DNA of 64,000 nucleotides from Streptomyces zhaozhouensis. GTDB taxonomy: Bacteria; Actinomycetota; Actinomycetes; Streptomycetales; Streptomycetaceae. Location of the stretch: positions 1-64,000 of the forward strand of contig NZ_OCNE01000009.1 of the NCBI RefSeq assembly GCF_900230195.1, written 5' to 3'. The notes below the pieces were generated by a model. It worked only from the letters and a program-made list of their open reading frames with translations. It had not been told where the DNA came from and did not search any database. Made by a program: the position numbers and the translations under genes. Positions 8,942-17,905 of the stretch are shown here, one piece after another (position 1 is the first letter of the stretch; every line of letters begins with the position of its first letter).

Positions 8942-10789
8942 TTAGCCGCGCCGCTCCAGGGCGTCGAGGTCGCGGACCGCGCCGCGGTCCGCGCTCGTGG
9001 CCATCGCCGCGTAGGCGCGCAGCGCCAGCGAGACCTTCCGTTCGCGCGCGACCGGCGCGTACCGCCCGTCCAGCTCGGCCCGGCGCCGCGCCAACTCGTC
9101 GTCGGCGACCTTCAGTTCCAGCGAACGCCCGGGGATGTCGATGCGGATCGGGTCGCCGTCCCGCACCAGCGCGATGGTGCCACCGGCCGCCGCCTCCGGC
9201 GAGACATGACCGAGGGAGAGCCCCGACGTCCCGCCGGAGAACCGCCCGTCGGTGATCAGCGCGCACTTGGCGCCCAGCCCGCGTCCCTTGAGATAGGAGG
9301 TCGGGTACAGCATCTCCTGCATCCCGGGGCCGCCCCTGGGGCCCTCGTAGCGGACGACGACCACGTCGCCCTCCTTGACGCGCTTGGTGAGGATCGCCTC
9401 CACCGCCTCCTCCTGGGACTCGACGACCACCGCCGGCCCCTCGAAGGTCCAGATCGACTCGTCGACGCCCGCGGTCTTCACCACGCAGCCGTCCTCGGCG
9501 AGGTTCCCGAAAAGCACCGCCAGCCCGCCCTCGGCCGAGTAGGCGTGCGCGACGTCCCGGATGCAGCCCTTCTCGGCGTCGGTGTCCAGCGTCTCCCACC
9601 GTTCGGACTGGGAGAACGCCTCGGCGGAACGGACGCAGCCCGGCGCCGCGTGGAACAGATCGACCGCCTCGGGCGACGGCGAACCGCCCCTGATGTCCCA
9701 CGTCTTGAGCCAGTCGGCGAGCGTGGCGCTGTGCACGGAGTGCACGTCCTCGTTGAGCAGCCCCGCCCGGTACAGCTCGCCGAGGATCGCGGGGATGCCG
9801 CCGGCCCGGTGCACGTCCTCCATGTAGTAGCTGCCGTTGGGCGCCACCTTGGAGAGGCAGGGCAGCTGGCGGGAGAGCGCGTCGATCTCCTGGAGGCCGA
9901 AGTCCAGCTCCGCCTCCTGCGCGGCGGCCAGCAGGTGGAGGATGGTGTTGGTGGAGCCGCCCATGGCGATGTCCAGCGCCATGGCGTTCTCGAACGCCGC
10001 GCGGGAGCCGACCACGCGCGGCAGGACCGAGGCGTCGTCCTGCTCGTAGAAGCGGCGGGTGATCTCGACCACCGTGCGGCCGGCGTCCTCGTAGAGCGCG
10101 CGGCGCGCGGTGTGGGTGGCCAGCACGGAGCCGTTGCCGGGGAGGGAGAGGCCGATCGCCTCGGTGAGGCAGTTCATCGAGTTGGCGGTGAACATGCCGG
10201 AACAGGAACCGCAGGTCGGGCAGGCGTTCTCCTCGATCCTGGCCATGTCCTCGTCGGAGACGGAGTCGTTGGCCGCCTCCGACATGGCGCTGATCAGGTC
10301 CAGCTTCCGGACGGTGCCGTCCACCAGCGTGGTGGTGCCGGACTCCATCGGGCCGCCGGAGACGAAGACCGTCGGGATGTTCAGCCGCATCGCGGCCATC
10401 AGCATCCCGGGGGTGATCTTGTCGCAGTTGGAGATGCAGATCAGGGCGTCGGCGCAGTGCGCCTCCACCATGTACTCGACGGAGTCGGCGATCAGGTCGC
10501 GGGACGGCAGGGAGTAGAGCATCCCGCCGTGGCCCATGGCGATGCCGTCGTCCACCGCGATCGTGTTGAACTCGCGGGGAACGCCGCCGGCCTCCTTGAT
10601 CGCCTCGGAGACGATCCGGCCGACCGGCTGCAGGTGGGTGTGGCCGGGGACGAACTCGGTGAAGCTGTTGGCCACCGCGATGATCGGCTTCCCGAAGTCC
10701 TCCCTGGCTACCCCGGCGGCGCGGAGGAGGGCGCGGGCGCCCGCCATGTTGCGGCCGTGGGTGACGGTTCTGGACCTCAGGCTGCCCAT
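8942..10789 (-). CDS. ilvD: Dihydroxy-acid dehydratase
   Basis: Dehydrates 2,3-dihydroxy acids to 2-keto acids in valine, isoleucine and leucine synthesis, and so also feeds pantothenate synthesis. The 615-residue length is normal for the long form. Iron-sulfur cluster ligand motifs are present: NCDK (Cys122) and [18 protein letters not shown] (Cys190, 193, 196). The C-terminal [20 protein letters not shown] block is typical. An AGGAGAGG ribosome binding site precedes the ATG. It is a single gene here, not in an ilv operon. Confidence 0.97.
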   Translation of the reverse strand: MGSLRSRTVTHGRNMAGARALLRAAGVAREDFGKPIIAVANSFTEFVPGHTHLQPVGRIVSEAIKEAGGVPREFNTIAVDDGIAMGHGGMLYSLPSRDLIADSVEYMVEAHCADALICISNCDKITPGMLMAAMRLNIPTVFVSGGPMESGTTTLVDGTVRKLDLISAMSEAANDSVSDEDMARIEENACPTCGSCSGMFTANSMNCLTEAIGLSLPGNGSVLATHTARRALYEDAGRTVVEITRRFYEQDDASVLPRVVGSRAAFENAMALDIAMGGSTNTILHLLAAAQEAELDFGLQEIDALSRQLPCLSKVAPNGSYYMEDVHRAGGIPAILGELYRAGLLNEDVHSVHSATLADWLKTWDIRGGSPSPEAVDLFHAAPGCVRSAEAFSQSERWETLDTDAEKGCIRDVAHAYSAEGGLAVLFGNLAEDGCVVKTAGVDESIWTFEGPAVVVESQEEAVEAILTKRVKEGDVVVVRYEGPRGGPGMQEMLYPTSYLKGRGLGAKCALITDGRFSGGTSGLSLGHVSPEAAAGGTIALVRDGDPIRIDIPGRSLELKVADDELARRRAELDGRYAPVARERKVSLALRAYAAMATSADRGAVRDLDALERRG

Positions 10790-10959
10790 GATGATGCCTC
10801 TCCTCGCGAGACGGTGCGGCTACCCTCCCGAGGCTACGCCCGCCGGCCGCGTTCCGGGACGGCGATACCGGCATCCGGACAGGCGGGGGCTGCCCGAGGG
10901 CCCGGCGTTCCCTCGCACGGGGCCCCGTTCCGAGGCCCCGTTCGGCAGGGCGCCCGCCG

Positions 10960-11841
10960 TCAGCCCACGGGCGCGGGCGGGTCGGCCGGGTGCGGGGCCA
11001 GCAGCGGGAGGGGGCGGACGCCGGGCGGGGTGGCACGCTGGGCGGCGAGCCTGGCCTCGCACAGCTCGACGAGCTGGTCGTAGCCGTCCTTGCCCATCAG
11101 CTCGGTCAGCTCGGCGCGGTATCCGACGTAGAGCGGCTCCGACCCGCCGTGTGCCGCCGGTGCGCCCGTGCACCACCAGTGCAGGTCGTGACCGCCGCCG
11201 CCCCACCCCCTGCGGTCGTACTCGCCGATGGAGACGCACAGCAACTGCTCGCCGTCGGGCTGCTCCACCCACTCGTAGGTGCGGCGCACCGGCAGCTGCC
11301 AGCAGACGTCCGGCTTGGTCTCCAACGGCTCGCGCCCCTCGGAGAGCGCCAGGAGGTGCAGCGCGCAGCCCTGCCCGCCGGCGAACCCGGGCCGGTTGTT
11401 GAAGACGCAGGCGCCGAGGTGGCGGCGGGTGCGTCGTTCGCCGTCCTCGTCGAGCTCGACCCAGCCCTCGCGGGAGGAGCCCTCCGCGTGGAACTGCCAC
11501 TGCTCGGGCGTGAGTCGGGCCACATGCCCCGCGACCCGCTCCTCGTCCTCCTCGTCGGAGAAGTGCGCGCCCAGCGTGCAGCAGCCGTCGCTGGCGCGCC
11601 CCGGCTGGATGCCCTGGCAGCCGCGGCCGAAGACGCAGCTCCAGCGGGAGGTCAGCCAGGTCAGGTCACAGCGGAAGTACTGCTCGGGGTCGGCCGGGTC
11701 GGGGAACTCGACCCACGCCCTCGGGTGGTCGAGCGCCACCTCGTCCCCGGCCGCCCGGCGCCTCGCGCCGTCCCACGCGCCGTCGGAACCGCGGTCGTCC
11801 GGGGCGCTTCTGTCCGGCTTCGCCCTCTTCGTCTTCGCCAC
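10960..11841 (-). CDS. Cysteine-cluster protein, YkgJ/DUF3109-like
   Basis: 293 residues from the GTG at 11841 ([12 protein letters not shown]). Cysteines occur in two groups, [20 protein letters not shown] with a following CC(T)LGAHF, and later [17 protein letters not shown] and DVCWQLP. That resembles the zinc- or iron-binding cysteine clusters of YkgJ/DUF3109 proteins; that family link is by pattern only. Function is unknown. Divergent from ppx/gppA with only 37 bases between the start codons, so their promoters must overlap. Confidence 0.75.
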   Translation of the reverse strand: MAKTKRAKPDRSAPDDRGSDGAWDGARRRAAGDEVALDHPRAWVEFPDPADPEQYFRCDLTWLTSRWSCVFGRGCQGIQPGRASDGCCTLGAHFSDEEDEERVAGHVARLTPEQWQFHAEGSSREGWVELDEDGERRTRRHLGACVFNNRPGFAGGQGCALHLLALSEGREPLETKPDVCWQLPVRRTYEWVEQPDGEQLLCVSIGEYDRRGWGGGGHDLHWWCTGAPAAHGGSEPLYVGYRAELTELMGKDGYDQLVELCEARLAAQRATPPGVRPLPLLAPHPADPPAPVG

Positions 11842-11864
11842 AAGGCCCAGGGTAGAGGGCCGGG

Positions 11865-11870
11865 TAGCGT
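11865..11870 (+). promoter_or_regulatory. -10 box TAGCGT for leaderless ppx/gppA transcript
   Basis: TAGCGT lies eight bases before the ATG at 11879, placing the expected transcription start at or next to the start codon. There is no ribosome binding site between them. Confidence 0.5.
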
Positions 11871-11878
11871 TGTCGGGC

Positions 11879-12811
11879 ATGAGACTCGGAGTTCTCGACG
11901 TGGGTTCCAACACGGTTCACCTGCTGGTGGTTGACGCCCATCCCGGCGCCCGCCCGCTGCCCGCCTACTCCCACAAGACGGAGTTGCGGCTGGCCGAGTT
12001 GCTCGACGAGCGGGGGGCGATCAGCCCGGCCGGCGTGGAGCGGCTGGTGGCCACCGTCCGGGAGGCGCTGGAGGTGGCGGAGGAGCACGGCGTCGCCGAC
12101 CTGCTGCCGTTCGCCACGTCGGCGGTGCGGGAGGCGGGCAACGCGGAGCAGGTGCTGGCGCGGGTGGCGGCCGAGACGGGGGTGGCGCTCCAGGTGCTGT
12201 CCGGGGAGGACGAGGCCCGGCTGACCTTTCTCGCGGCGCGGCGCTGGCTGGGCTGGTCGTCGGGGCGGCTGCTGCTCTTCGACATCGGCGGCGGCTCCCT
12301 GGAGATCGCGTTCGGCCTCGACGAGGCGCCGGACGCGGCGGTCTCGCTGCCGCTCGGCGCGGGCCGGCTGACGGCGGCCCGGCTGCCGGGCGATCCGCCC
12401 TCGTCGGCCGACGTGCGGGCGCTGCGGCGCGACGTGCGCACCGAAGTGGCGGGCGTGGTCGGCCGGTTCAGCCGGCTGGGGGCGCCGGACCGGGTGGTGG
12501 CCACGTCGAAGACGTTCAAGCAGCTCGCCAGGATGGCGGGCGCGGCGCGCTCGGCCGAGGGGCAGTACGTCCGCCGGCAGCTGAGCAGGACCGACCTGCG
12601 GGAGTGGAGCCAGAAGCTCGCCGAACTCCCGGTGGCCGAACGGCGGGAGCTGCCCGGGGTCTCCCCCGGCCGGGCCGGTCAGCTGCTGGCGGGAGCGCTG
12701 GTCGCGGAGGCGGCGATGGACCTCTTCGGCGTGGAGTCCCTGGACATCTGCCCCTGGGCGCTGCGCGAGGGCGTCATCCTCCGCCGCCTGGACCGGATGC
12801 GCGCTCCCTGA
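11879..12811 (+). CDS. Ppx/GppA-family exopolyphosphatase / pppGpp phosphohydrolase
   Basis: 310 residues of the sugar kinase/Hsp70/actin fold. The phosphate-binding motifs are [12 protein letters not shown] (6-17) and [10 protein letters not shown] (about 136-145). Family members remove terminal phosphates from polyphosphate or from pppGpp; sequence alone cannot separate the two. The short form, with no C-terminal HD-like domain, is usual in actinobacteria. It probably uses a leaderless mRNA. Confidence 0.88.
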   Translation: MRLGVLDVGSNTVHLLVVDAHPGARPLPAYSHKTELRLAELLDERGAISPAGVERLVATVREALEVAEEHGVADLLPFATSAVREAGNAEQVLARVAAETGVALQVLSGEDEARLTFLAARRWLGWSSGRLLLFDIGGGSLEIAFGLDEAPDAAVSLPLGAGRLTAARLPGDPPSSADVRALRRDVRTEVAGVVGRFSRLGAPDRVVATSKTFKQLARMAGAARSAEGQYVRRQLSRTDLREWSQKLAELPVAERRELPGVSPGRAGQLLAGALVAEAAMDLFGVESLDICPWALREGVILRRLDRMRAP

Positions 12812-12820
12812 CCCCCGCGC

Positions 12821-12845
12821 CCCCGGCGCCGTGAGCGCGCCGGGG
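12821..12845. terminator. Hairpin between convergent ppx/gppA and ABC-2 permease genes
   Basis: CCCCGGCGC (12821-12829) pairs perfectly with GCGCCGGGG (12837-12845) across a seven-base loop, ten bases after the phosphatase stop codon. It can act on both converging transcripts. Confidence 0.65.
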
Positions 12846-12868
12846 TGCGGTTCCTTCCACCGAACGGG

Positions 12869-13606
12869 TCACTCCGTGCGTCGCCGCAGCGTCGCCGCGC
12901 CCAGCGCCAGGACCAGCACCGCGACGCCGCTGACCACCACCGCGTCGCGCACGTAGTCGCCGGTGACCTCCGCGCTGGCCAGCACCTCGTTCATGCCGTC
13001 CACCGAGTAGGACATCGGCAGCACGTTGGACACGTACTCCAGCACCGGCTGCATCGTGTCGCGCGGCGCGAAGAGCCCGCACAGCAGCAACTGGGGGAAG
13101 ATCAACGCCGGCAGGAACTGCACCGCCTGGAACTCCGAGGCGGCGAACGCCGAGACGAAGAGCCCGAGCGCGGTGCCGAGCAGCGCGTTGAGCAGGGCCA
13201 CCAGCAGCAGCAGCCAGGGCGAGCCGGCCACGTCGAGCCCGAGGAGCCACAGCGCGACGCCGGTCGCGACCGCCGCCTGCGCCACGGCGAAGAGGCTGAA
13301 CGCGAGGGCGTAGCCGACGATCAGGTCGCCCTTGCCCATCGGCATCACCAGCAGCCGTTCCAACGTGCCCGAGGTCCGCTCGCGCAGGGTCGCGATCGAG
13401 GTGACCAGGAACATGGTGATCATCGGAAAGATGCCCAGCAGCGAGGAGCCGATGAAGTCGAAGGAATCGGGGTCCGCGTCGAAGACATAGCGCAGCAGCA
13501 CCAGCAGCCCCACCGGGACCAGCAGCAACAGCGCGACGGTGCGCGGGTCCTGGCGCAGCTGGCCCAGCACCCGGCGGGTGGTGGCGAACGTGCGGGCGGG
13601 GCTCAC
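12869..13606 (-). CDS. ABC-2 type transporter permease
   Basis: 245 residues with six likely membrane segments (for example LLLLVPVGLLVLL, IFPMITMFLVTSIA, LLLLVALLNALLGTALGLFV). The sequence RERTSGTLERLLVMP is characteristic of ABC-2 exporters. The GTG start at 13606 overlaps the TGA of the ATPase gene (GTGA), so the two subunits are co-translated. The pair probably exports a drug, lipid or other hydrophobic compound. A longer frame to 13834 lies within the ATPase gene and is not the start. Confidence 0.9.
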   Translation of the reverse strand: MSPARTFATTRRVLGQLRQDPRTVALLLLVPVGLLVLLRYVFDADPDSFDFIGSSLLGIFPMITMFLVTSIATLRERTSGTLERLLVMPMGKGDLIVGYALAFSLFAVAQAAVATGVALWLLGLDVAGSPWLLLLVALLNALLGTALGLFVSAFAASEFQAVQFLPALIFPQLLLCGLFAPRDTMQPVLEYVSNVLPMSYSVDGMNEVLASAEVTGDYVRDAVVVSGVAVLVLALGAATLRRRTE

Positions 13607-14385
13607 GGCCGCACCTCCCGCCGGTCGGCGTCGGCCGCCACCAGGGCGAGAAACGCCTCCTCCACGGTCGCGACCCCGCTGCGCTCGCGCAGCGCCCGCG
13701 GCGAGTCCTCGGCGAGCACCCGTCCCTCGCGCATCAGCACCAGCCGTCCGCAGCGGTCCGCCTCGTCCATCACATGGGACGAGATCAGCAGCGTGGTGCC
13801 GCGTTCGTCGGCGAGCCGGTGGAAGAGACCCCACAGCGCGTTCCGCAGCACCGGATCGAGCCCGACCGTCGGCTCGTCGAGCACCAGCAGCTCGGGGGCG
13901 CCGAGCAGGGCGGCGGCCAGGGAGACGCGGGAGCGCTGGCCGCCGGAGAGGTCCCGGGTGAGGGACGTCGCGCGGGCGGCGAGGTCCACCTCGTCGAGCA
14001 CCCGGTCCACCTCGGCGGCGCGGGCGGAGCGCGCGAGGCCGAGGACGGCCGCGAAGTACTCCAGGTTCTGCCGGACGGTGAGGTCCGCGTACACCGAGGG
14101 CGCCTGGGTGACATAGCCGAGGCGGGGGCGGAGCGCGGCGGAGCCGGCGGGCCGGCCCAGCACCTCCAGCGTCCCGGTGACACCCTTCTGCGCGCCGACG
14201 ACGGCCCGCATCAGCGTGGTCTTCCCGCAGCCGGAGGGACCGAGCAGCCCCGTGACGCTGCCGGCCGGGACCTCGAAGTCCAGCCCGCGCAGCACCTCGC
14301 GCCCTCCGCGCCGCACGTTCAGCCCGTGGGCGCGCACGGCCGGTTGACCGGCGTCGGCGTGCCCGTCGCCGTTTTTATTAATCAT
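13603..14385 (-). CDS. ABC-2 type transporter ATP-binding protein
   Basis: 260 residues with Walker [11 protein letters not shown] (about 49-58), signature [12 protein letters not shown] and Walker [14 protein letters not shown], followed by the switch histidine region [13 protein letters not shown]. It energises the permease encoded next. The ATG at 14385 sits inside an AT-rich near-palindrome and has no well-placed ribosome binding site. A GTG at 14337 is an alternative start; leaderless translation is also possible. Confidence 0.9.
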   Translation of the reverse strand: MINKNGDGHADAGQPAVRAHGLNVRRGGREVLRGLDFEVPAGSVTGLLGPSGCGKTTLMRAVVGAQKGVTGTLEVLGRPAGSAALRPRLGYVTQAPSVYADLTVRQNLEYFAAVLGLARSARAAEVDRVLDEVDLAARATSLTRDLSGGQRSRVSLAAALLGAPELLVLDEPTVGLDPVLRNALWGLFHRLADERGTTLLISSHVMDEADRCGRLVLMREGRVLAEDSPRALRERSGVATVEEAFLALVAADADRREVRP

Positions 14386-14394
14386 GCGTTTAAT
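14377..14394. promoter_or_regulatory. TetR-type operator overlapping the ABC ATPase start
   Basis: ATTAATC-ATGC-GTTTAAT forms an 18-base near-palindrome (seven-base arms with one mismatched pair), in strikingly AT-rich DNA for this genome. It overlaps the ATPase start codon and lies 64 bases before the divergent isomerase-tetR operon. The TetR protein at 15319-15948 is the likely ligand. Confidence 0.55.
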
Positions 14395-14445
14395 TATTCT
14401 CCCGGGGGCGTCACGGCGTCAAGCCACCCGCCGCGCCCGTGCGCG

Positions 14446-14451
14446 TAGGCT
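14446..14451 (+). promoter_or_regulatory. -10 box TAGGCT for leaderless isomerase-tetR transcript
   Basis: TAGGCT lies seven bases before the GTG at 14459, with no ribosome binding site between, which fits leaderless transcription. Confidence 0.5.
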
Positions 14452-14458
14452 GGTCGCC

Positions 14459-15322
14459 GTGGCAGATCCAGAACCCGTCGACGAGGTGAGAGTCGGGCTG
14501 TCGACGGCCTCCGTCTATCCGGAGAACACGGCGGCGGCCTTCGAGATAGCCGGCAGACTCGGCTATGACGGGGTCGAGGTCATGGTGTGGACCGACCCGG
14601 TGAGCCAGGACGTCGAGGTCCTGCGCCGGCTCTCCGACGAGCACGGGGTGCCGGTGCTCGCCGTGCACGCGCCCTGCCTGCTGGTGACCCAACGGGTCTG
14701 GTCGACCGACCCCTGGCGCAAGCTGGTCACCGCCCGTGCCGCCGCCGAACGCCTGGGCGCGGACACCGTGGTGGTCCACCCCCCGTTCCGCTGGCAACGC
14801 GCCTACGCCCGCGGCTTCGTCGAGGGGATCGCTCGACTCGGCGCGGAGAGCGGCGTGCGCTTCGCCGTGGAGAACATGTACCCCTGGCGCTACCGCGACC
14901 GGGAGATGCAGGCGTACGCCCCCGGTTGGGACGTGACGGACGAGGAGTACCCGCACCTGACCCTCGACGTCTCCCACTGCGCGACCGCCAGGGGCGACGC
15001 CCTGGAGCTGGCCGAGCGGATGGGCGAGCGCCTGACGCACGTCCACATCGGCGACGGTTCCGGCTCCGGCAAGGACGAGCACCTGGTGCCGGGGCGCGGC
15101 GCGCAGCCGTGCGCCGCCGTGCTGGATCGGCTGGCCGCCACCGGGTACCGGGGCCATGTGATCGCCGAGATCAACACCCGTCGGGCGACGTCGGCCCGCG
15201 AGCGTGAGGCGGACCTCGCCGAGGCGCTGGCCTTCACCCGGCTGCATCTGCGGCAGCCGGCACCCGCGCCGCCGCCCGGCGGGCGGCGCGCCGCCGAGAG
15301 GCGCGGGGAAGCCGGCCGATGA
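14459..15322 (+). CDS. Sugar phosphate isomerase/epimerase-like TIM barrel protein
   Basis: 287 residues of the xylose isomerase-like/endonuclease IV-type TIM barrel (AP_endonuc_2). Visible metal-site motifs are [27 protein letters not shown] and HVHIGDG, with EIN near the C-terminal strand. Substrate unknown. The start is chosen at GTG 14459 because a -10 box lies seven bases ahead; the longer frame begins inside the operator. The stop overlaps the tetR start (ATGA), so regulator and enzyme are co-expressed. Confidence 0.85.
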   Translation: MADPEPVDEVRVGLSTASVYPENTAAAFEIAGRLGYDGVEVMVWTDPVSQDVEVLRRLSDEHGVPVLAVHAPCLLVTQRVWSTDPWRKLVTARAAAERLGADTVVVHPPFRWQRAYARGFVEGIARLGAESGVRFAVENMYPWRYRDREMQAYAPGWDVTDEEYPHLTLDVSHCATARGDALELAERMGERLTHVHIGDGSGSGKDEHLVPGRGAQPCAAVLDRLAATGYRGHVIAEINTRRATSAREREADLAEALAFTRLHLRQPAPAPPPGGRRAAERRGEAGR

Positions 15323-15948
15323 GCACCGCCTCGGGGCGGCGCCGGGGCCGGCCGTCGCGGGCCGAGAGCGAGAACGGCTCCCCGGGCGCCCGCGAACGCA
15401 TCCTGGAGTCCGCCCGCGCCGAGTTCGCCAGGCGCGGCTACGACCTGGCCTCCGTCCGCGCCATCGCGCGCGGCGCCGACGTCACCCCCGCGCTGGTGCA
15501 CCACTACTTCGGCACCAAGGAGCAGGTCTTCGCGGCGGCGGTCCGCGCGGCCGTCGAGGTCGCCGCGCGCGCCTTCGCGGCGGCGGAGCCGACCGGCCCC
15601 GACGGGTTCGGCGAGAGCTTCACCCGGCTGTTCTTCGGTGTCTGGGAGAACCCGACGACCCGCGGTCCGCTGCTGGCGCTCTTCCGGTCGGCGGCGAACA
15701 ACGACACGGCGGCGGCCATCTTCCGCGGCGCCATCACCGACCATCTGCTGAGCCGGGTGGCGGGCGCGCTGTCCGAGCCGGACGCCGAACTGCGCGCCGA
15801 GCTGGCCGCGATGCAGCTCGTCGGCGTCGTGCTCGGGCGCTATGTGCTGGGCCTGGAACCGCTGGCCAGCACCGACGCCGAGGTGCTGATCCGGCGGCTG
15901 GCGCCGGTCGTCCAGCACCACTTCACCGGACCGGCCACCGCGTTCTGA
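15319..15948 (+). CDS. TetR-family transcriptional regulator
   Basis: 209 residues with an N-terminal helix-turn-helix ([20 protein letters not shown] then [19 protein letters not shown]) and a helical ligand-binding domain. It is coupled to the isomerase-like gene by ATGA. The likely target is the operator at 14377-14394, which would control the divergent ABC exporter and its own operon; this is inferred from position. Confidence 0.93.
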   Translation: MSTASGRRRGRPSRAESENGSPGARERILESARAEFARRGYDLASVRAIARGADVTPALVHHYFGTKEQVFAAAVRAAVEVAARAFAAAEPTGPDGFGESFTRLFFGVWENPTTRGPLLALFRSAANNDTAAAIFRGAITDHLLSRVAGALSEPDAELRAELAAMQLVGVVLGRYVLGLEPLASTDAEVLIRRLAPVVQHHFTGPATAF

Positions 15949-16031
15949 CGCCTCGCCGCGCTCCGAACTCCGCGTCCCCAACTCCACGCCCCGACCGCCG
16001 GGTTCCGACCACCGGGTCCCGATGCCTCGGC

Positions 16032-16073
16032 GCGCCTCGGGGAGCGCGCCTCGGGAAGCGCGTTTCGGGGAGC
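16032..16073. repeat. Three tandem 14-base units
   Basis: GCGCCTCGGGGAGC is repeated three times in direct tandem with one to three changes, in the convergent gap after tetR. The flanking bases 15990-16031 hold looser 14-base echoes. Otherwise the gap 15949-16099 shows nothing. Confidence 0.6.
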
Positions 16074-16099
16074 GCGCCGGCCCTCCCGGGACGGCCCGC

Positions 16100-17701
16100 T
16101 CAGACGGGGCTCGGCTGCGGAACGGGGTCGTCGCTCGGCGGGTCGGACGGCTCCTCGATGGGCGGGTCCGACGGCTCCTCCGGGGGCTCCTCGGGATCCT
16201 CCGGACTCTCACCCGTGCCCTCGACGGTGATCTGGGTGCCGGTGGGCTGGACGAACACGGACCCCCGCCAGGGGCCGGCGGGCTGCCGCGCCGTGTCGAC
16301 CAGCACCTCGATCACCACCGTCTCCCCCGGCCACAGGGTCCCGGAGGAGCGGTCGAGCAGCAGCCAGTCGGCGTCCGTCGAGGCCGACCAGTCGACCGGG
16401 GAGCCGCCGGAGACCGTGAGGGTGAGCAGCGTGCCCGAGCCCGTCGTCGCCACGTCGACGAACAGCTCCCCCGGCGCGGGCGTGGTCGGCTCCCCTGCCT
16501 CGGAGCCCGCGCTCTCGCGGTCCTCGGGGGAGGCGTCGTCCGACGGCTCGGGGTCGGGGCCGGTCGGCTCCTCCCCCTCCGCCGGCTCGTCGGGGGAGGC
16601 GGGGCGCCGGCGCTCGCGCTCGCCGTTCGGCTGGCGGCCGGGGCCGCCGCCCTCCTCCACCACCTCGTCGGGGACGCTGGCCGACATCCCCTCCAGCTCG
16701 GCCGCCTCGCCCGTCACGGGGCCGCCCCGGTACGCCGCCCACAGCGCCAGCACCGGGGCGGCCAGGACCGTGGCCACCACCGTGCCGGTGACGGCGCGGC
16801 CGCGCAGCCGCTCGCGGCGCGCCGCGCGGTCCTTCTCCGGAAGCGGGAAGCCCCAGCGGTCCCACCGCGGCCCCGGCTGCGCGCGCGCCCGGCGCACGGC
16901 CAGGCGCGCGGCGTGCACGGCGGGCCTGGGAGCGCGCACCACCGCGAGCCGCGTCTGGCCGGCGGGGGCGGTGCCCGGCCAGCCCAACCCGGCCATCGCG
17001 CGCTGCGCGACCAGCCGACAGGCCGGGCACTCGTCCACGTGACGCACCAACTCCCGCCGCAGCGTGGGCCCGAGGAGCAGCCGCCGGTCGTCGCCGGAGA
17101 GCATGGCCATCGAGGGGCAGTGCGCCGAGTCGACCGCGGCGAGCGCGGCCGTGGTGCGCTCGACCTCGCAGTGCGCCGTGGTCAGCAGGGCGCGCGCCGC
17201 GTCCTCCGCGAGCCGCAGCACCCGGGCGATCTCGGCGGTGGTCAGCCGGTGCCTGACCGCCAACTCCAGCGCCTCGCGCTGCTCCTGCGTGGTGCCGGCC
17301 GCCTCGGCCCAGGCCAGCATCGCCAACTCCCGGCGCCGCTGGGCGTCCTCCCCGACGGCACGCGGACCGGCGCTCACGCCCTGCTCGCGCTGGAGCGCGA
17401 GCCGGCGCAGACAGGACCAGCGCACCAGCGCGTACAGCCAGGATCGCGCCAGCTCGGGCGCCTCCGGGCGCCGCCCGCGCTCCTGCTGCCGCTCGGCCAG
17501 CGCCAACGCCTCGCCCAACGCGGCGATGGCGGCGTCGTGCTCGCACATCACGGAGAGGCAGTAGGTGAAGAGCCCGTCCAGGTCGGCGTCGGCGTAGGCG
17601 GCGGGGCGCGCGCCACGTCGGGCACGCGGCCGGGGCGAGGCGGCGTGCTGGGGGCGTCGCCCGGTCAACGGTGAGGGCTGGGCGCGACAGCTGGTCATCA
17701 C
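16100..17701 (-). CDS. Sigma-like, zinc-finger, membrane protein with BACON-type outer domain
   Basis: 533 residues. The N-terminal part (about 30-190) resembles ECF sigma regions 2 and 4 (LARSWLYALVRWSCLRRLAL; ELAVRHRLTTAEIARVLRL). A zinc-finger-type HVDECPACRLVAQRAM (about 215-230) resembles anti-sigma factors. One membrane segment (about 305-325) is followed by an acidic Pro/Glu-rich linker and a C-terminal Ig-like BACON domain (about 418-505, with VSGGSPVDWSASTDADWLLL). The fusion suggests a membrane-tethered regulator, but promoter binding is unproven. Divergent from radA. Confidence 0.75.
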   Translation of the reverse strand: MMTSCRAQPSPLTGRRPQHAASPRPRARRGARPAAYADADLDGLFTYCLSVMCEHDAAIAALGEALALAERQQERGRRPEAPELARSWLYALVRWSCLRRLALQREQGVSAGPRAVGEDAQRRRELAMLAWAEAAGTTQEQREALELAVRHRLTTAEIARVLRLAEDAARALLTTAHCEVERTTAALAAVDSAHCPSMAMLSGDDRRLLLGPTLRRELVRHVDECPACRLVAQRAMAGLGWPGTAPAGQTRLAVVRAPRPAVHAARLAVRRARAQPGPRWDRWGFPLPEKDRAARRERLRGRAVTGTVVATVLAAPVLALWAAYRGGPVTGEAAELEGMSASVPDEVVEEGGGPGRQPNGERERRRPASPDEPAEGEEPTGPDPEPSDDASPEDRESAGSEAGEPTTPAPGELFVDVATTGSGTLLTLTVSGGSPVDWSASTDADWLLLDRSSGTLWPGETVVIEVLVDTARQPAGPWRGSVFVQPTGTQITVEGTGESPEDPEEPPEEPSDPPIEEPSDPPSDDPVPQPSPV

Positions 17702-17707
17702 CTGGTG

Positions 17708-17713
17708 ACGTTA
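17708..17713 (-). promoter_or_regulatory. -10 box TAACGT for the sigma-like gene
   Basis: On the minus strand TAACGT lies six bases before the GTG at 17701, fitting leaderless transcription from the radA-facing divergent region. Confidence 0.45.
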
Positions 17714-17892
17714 GGCGCCCGACGGGCGACCGGCGGAGCCGGAGGCCCCAGGTTCCCCCCAACGGGTGATCCTCGCTGCCCCGAGGCGACGACCTGTGGT
17801 GACGCCGGGCCGCGCGCCCCTGCCCGAGGCCGTCCCGCCCGGCGCCTAACGGGCGTCGGCGGGTGGTTCGTTCGGCTGTCAGTGCGCGACGG

Positions 17893-17898
17893 TAGCGT
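17893..17898 (+). promoter_or_regulatory. radA: -10 box TAGCGT for leaderless radA
   Basis: TAGCGT lies seven bases before the radA ATG at 17906, with no ribosome binding site in between. Confidence 0.5.
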
Positions 17899-17905
17899 TC
17901 CGCCC

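Noticed and set aside
10855..10935. Palindromic GC-rich words before ilvD as a branched-chain amino acid attenuator
   Set aside because: No leader peptide with Ile/Leu/Val codons and no alternative stem pairs could be identified; the GC-rich palindromes are short.
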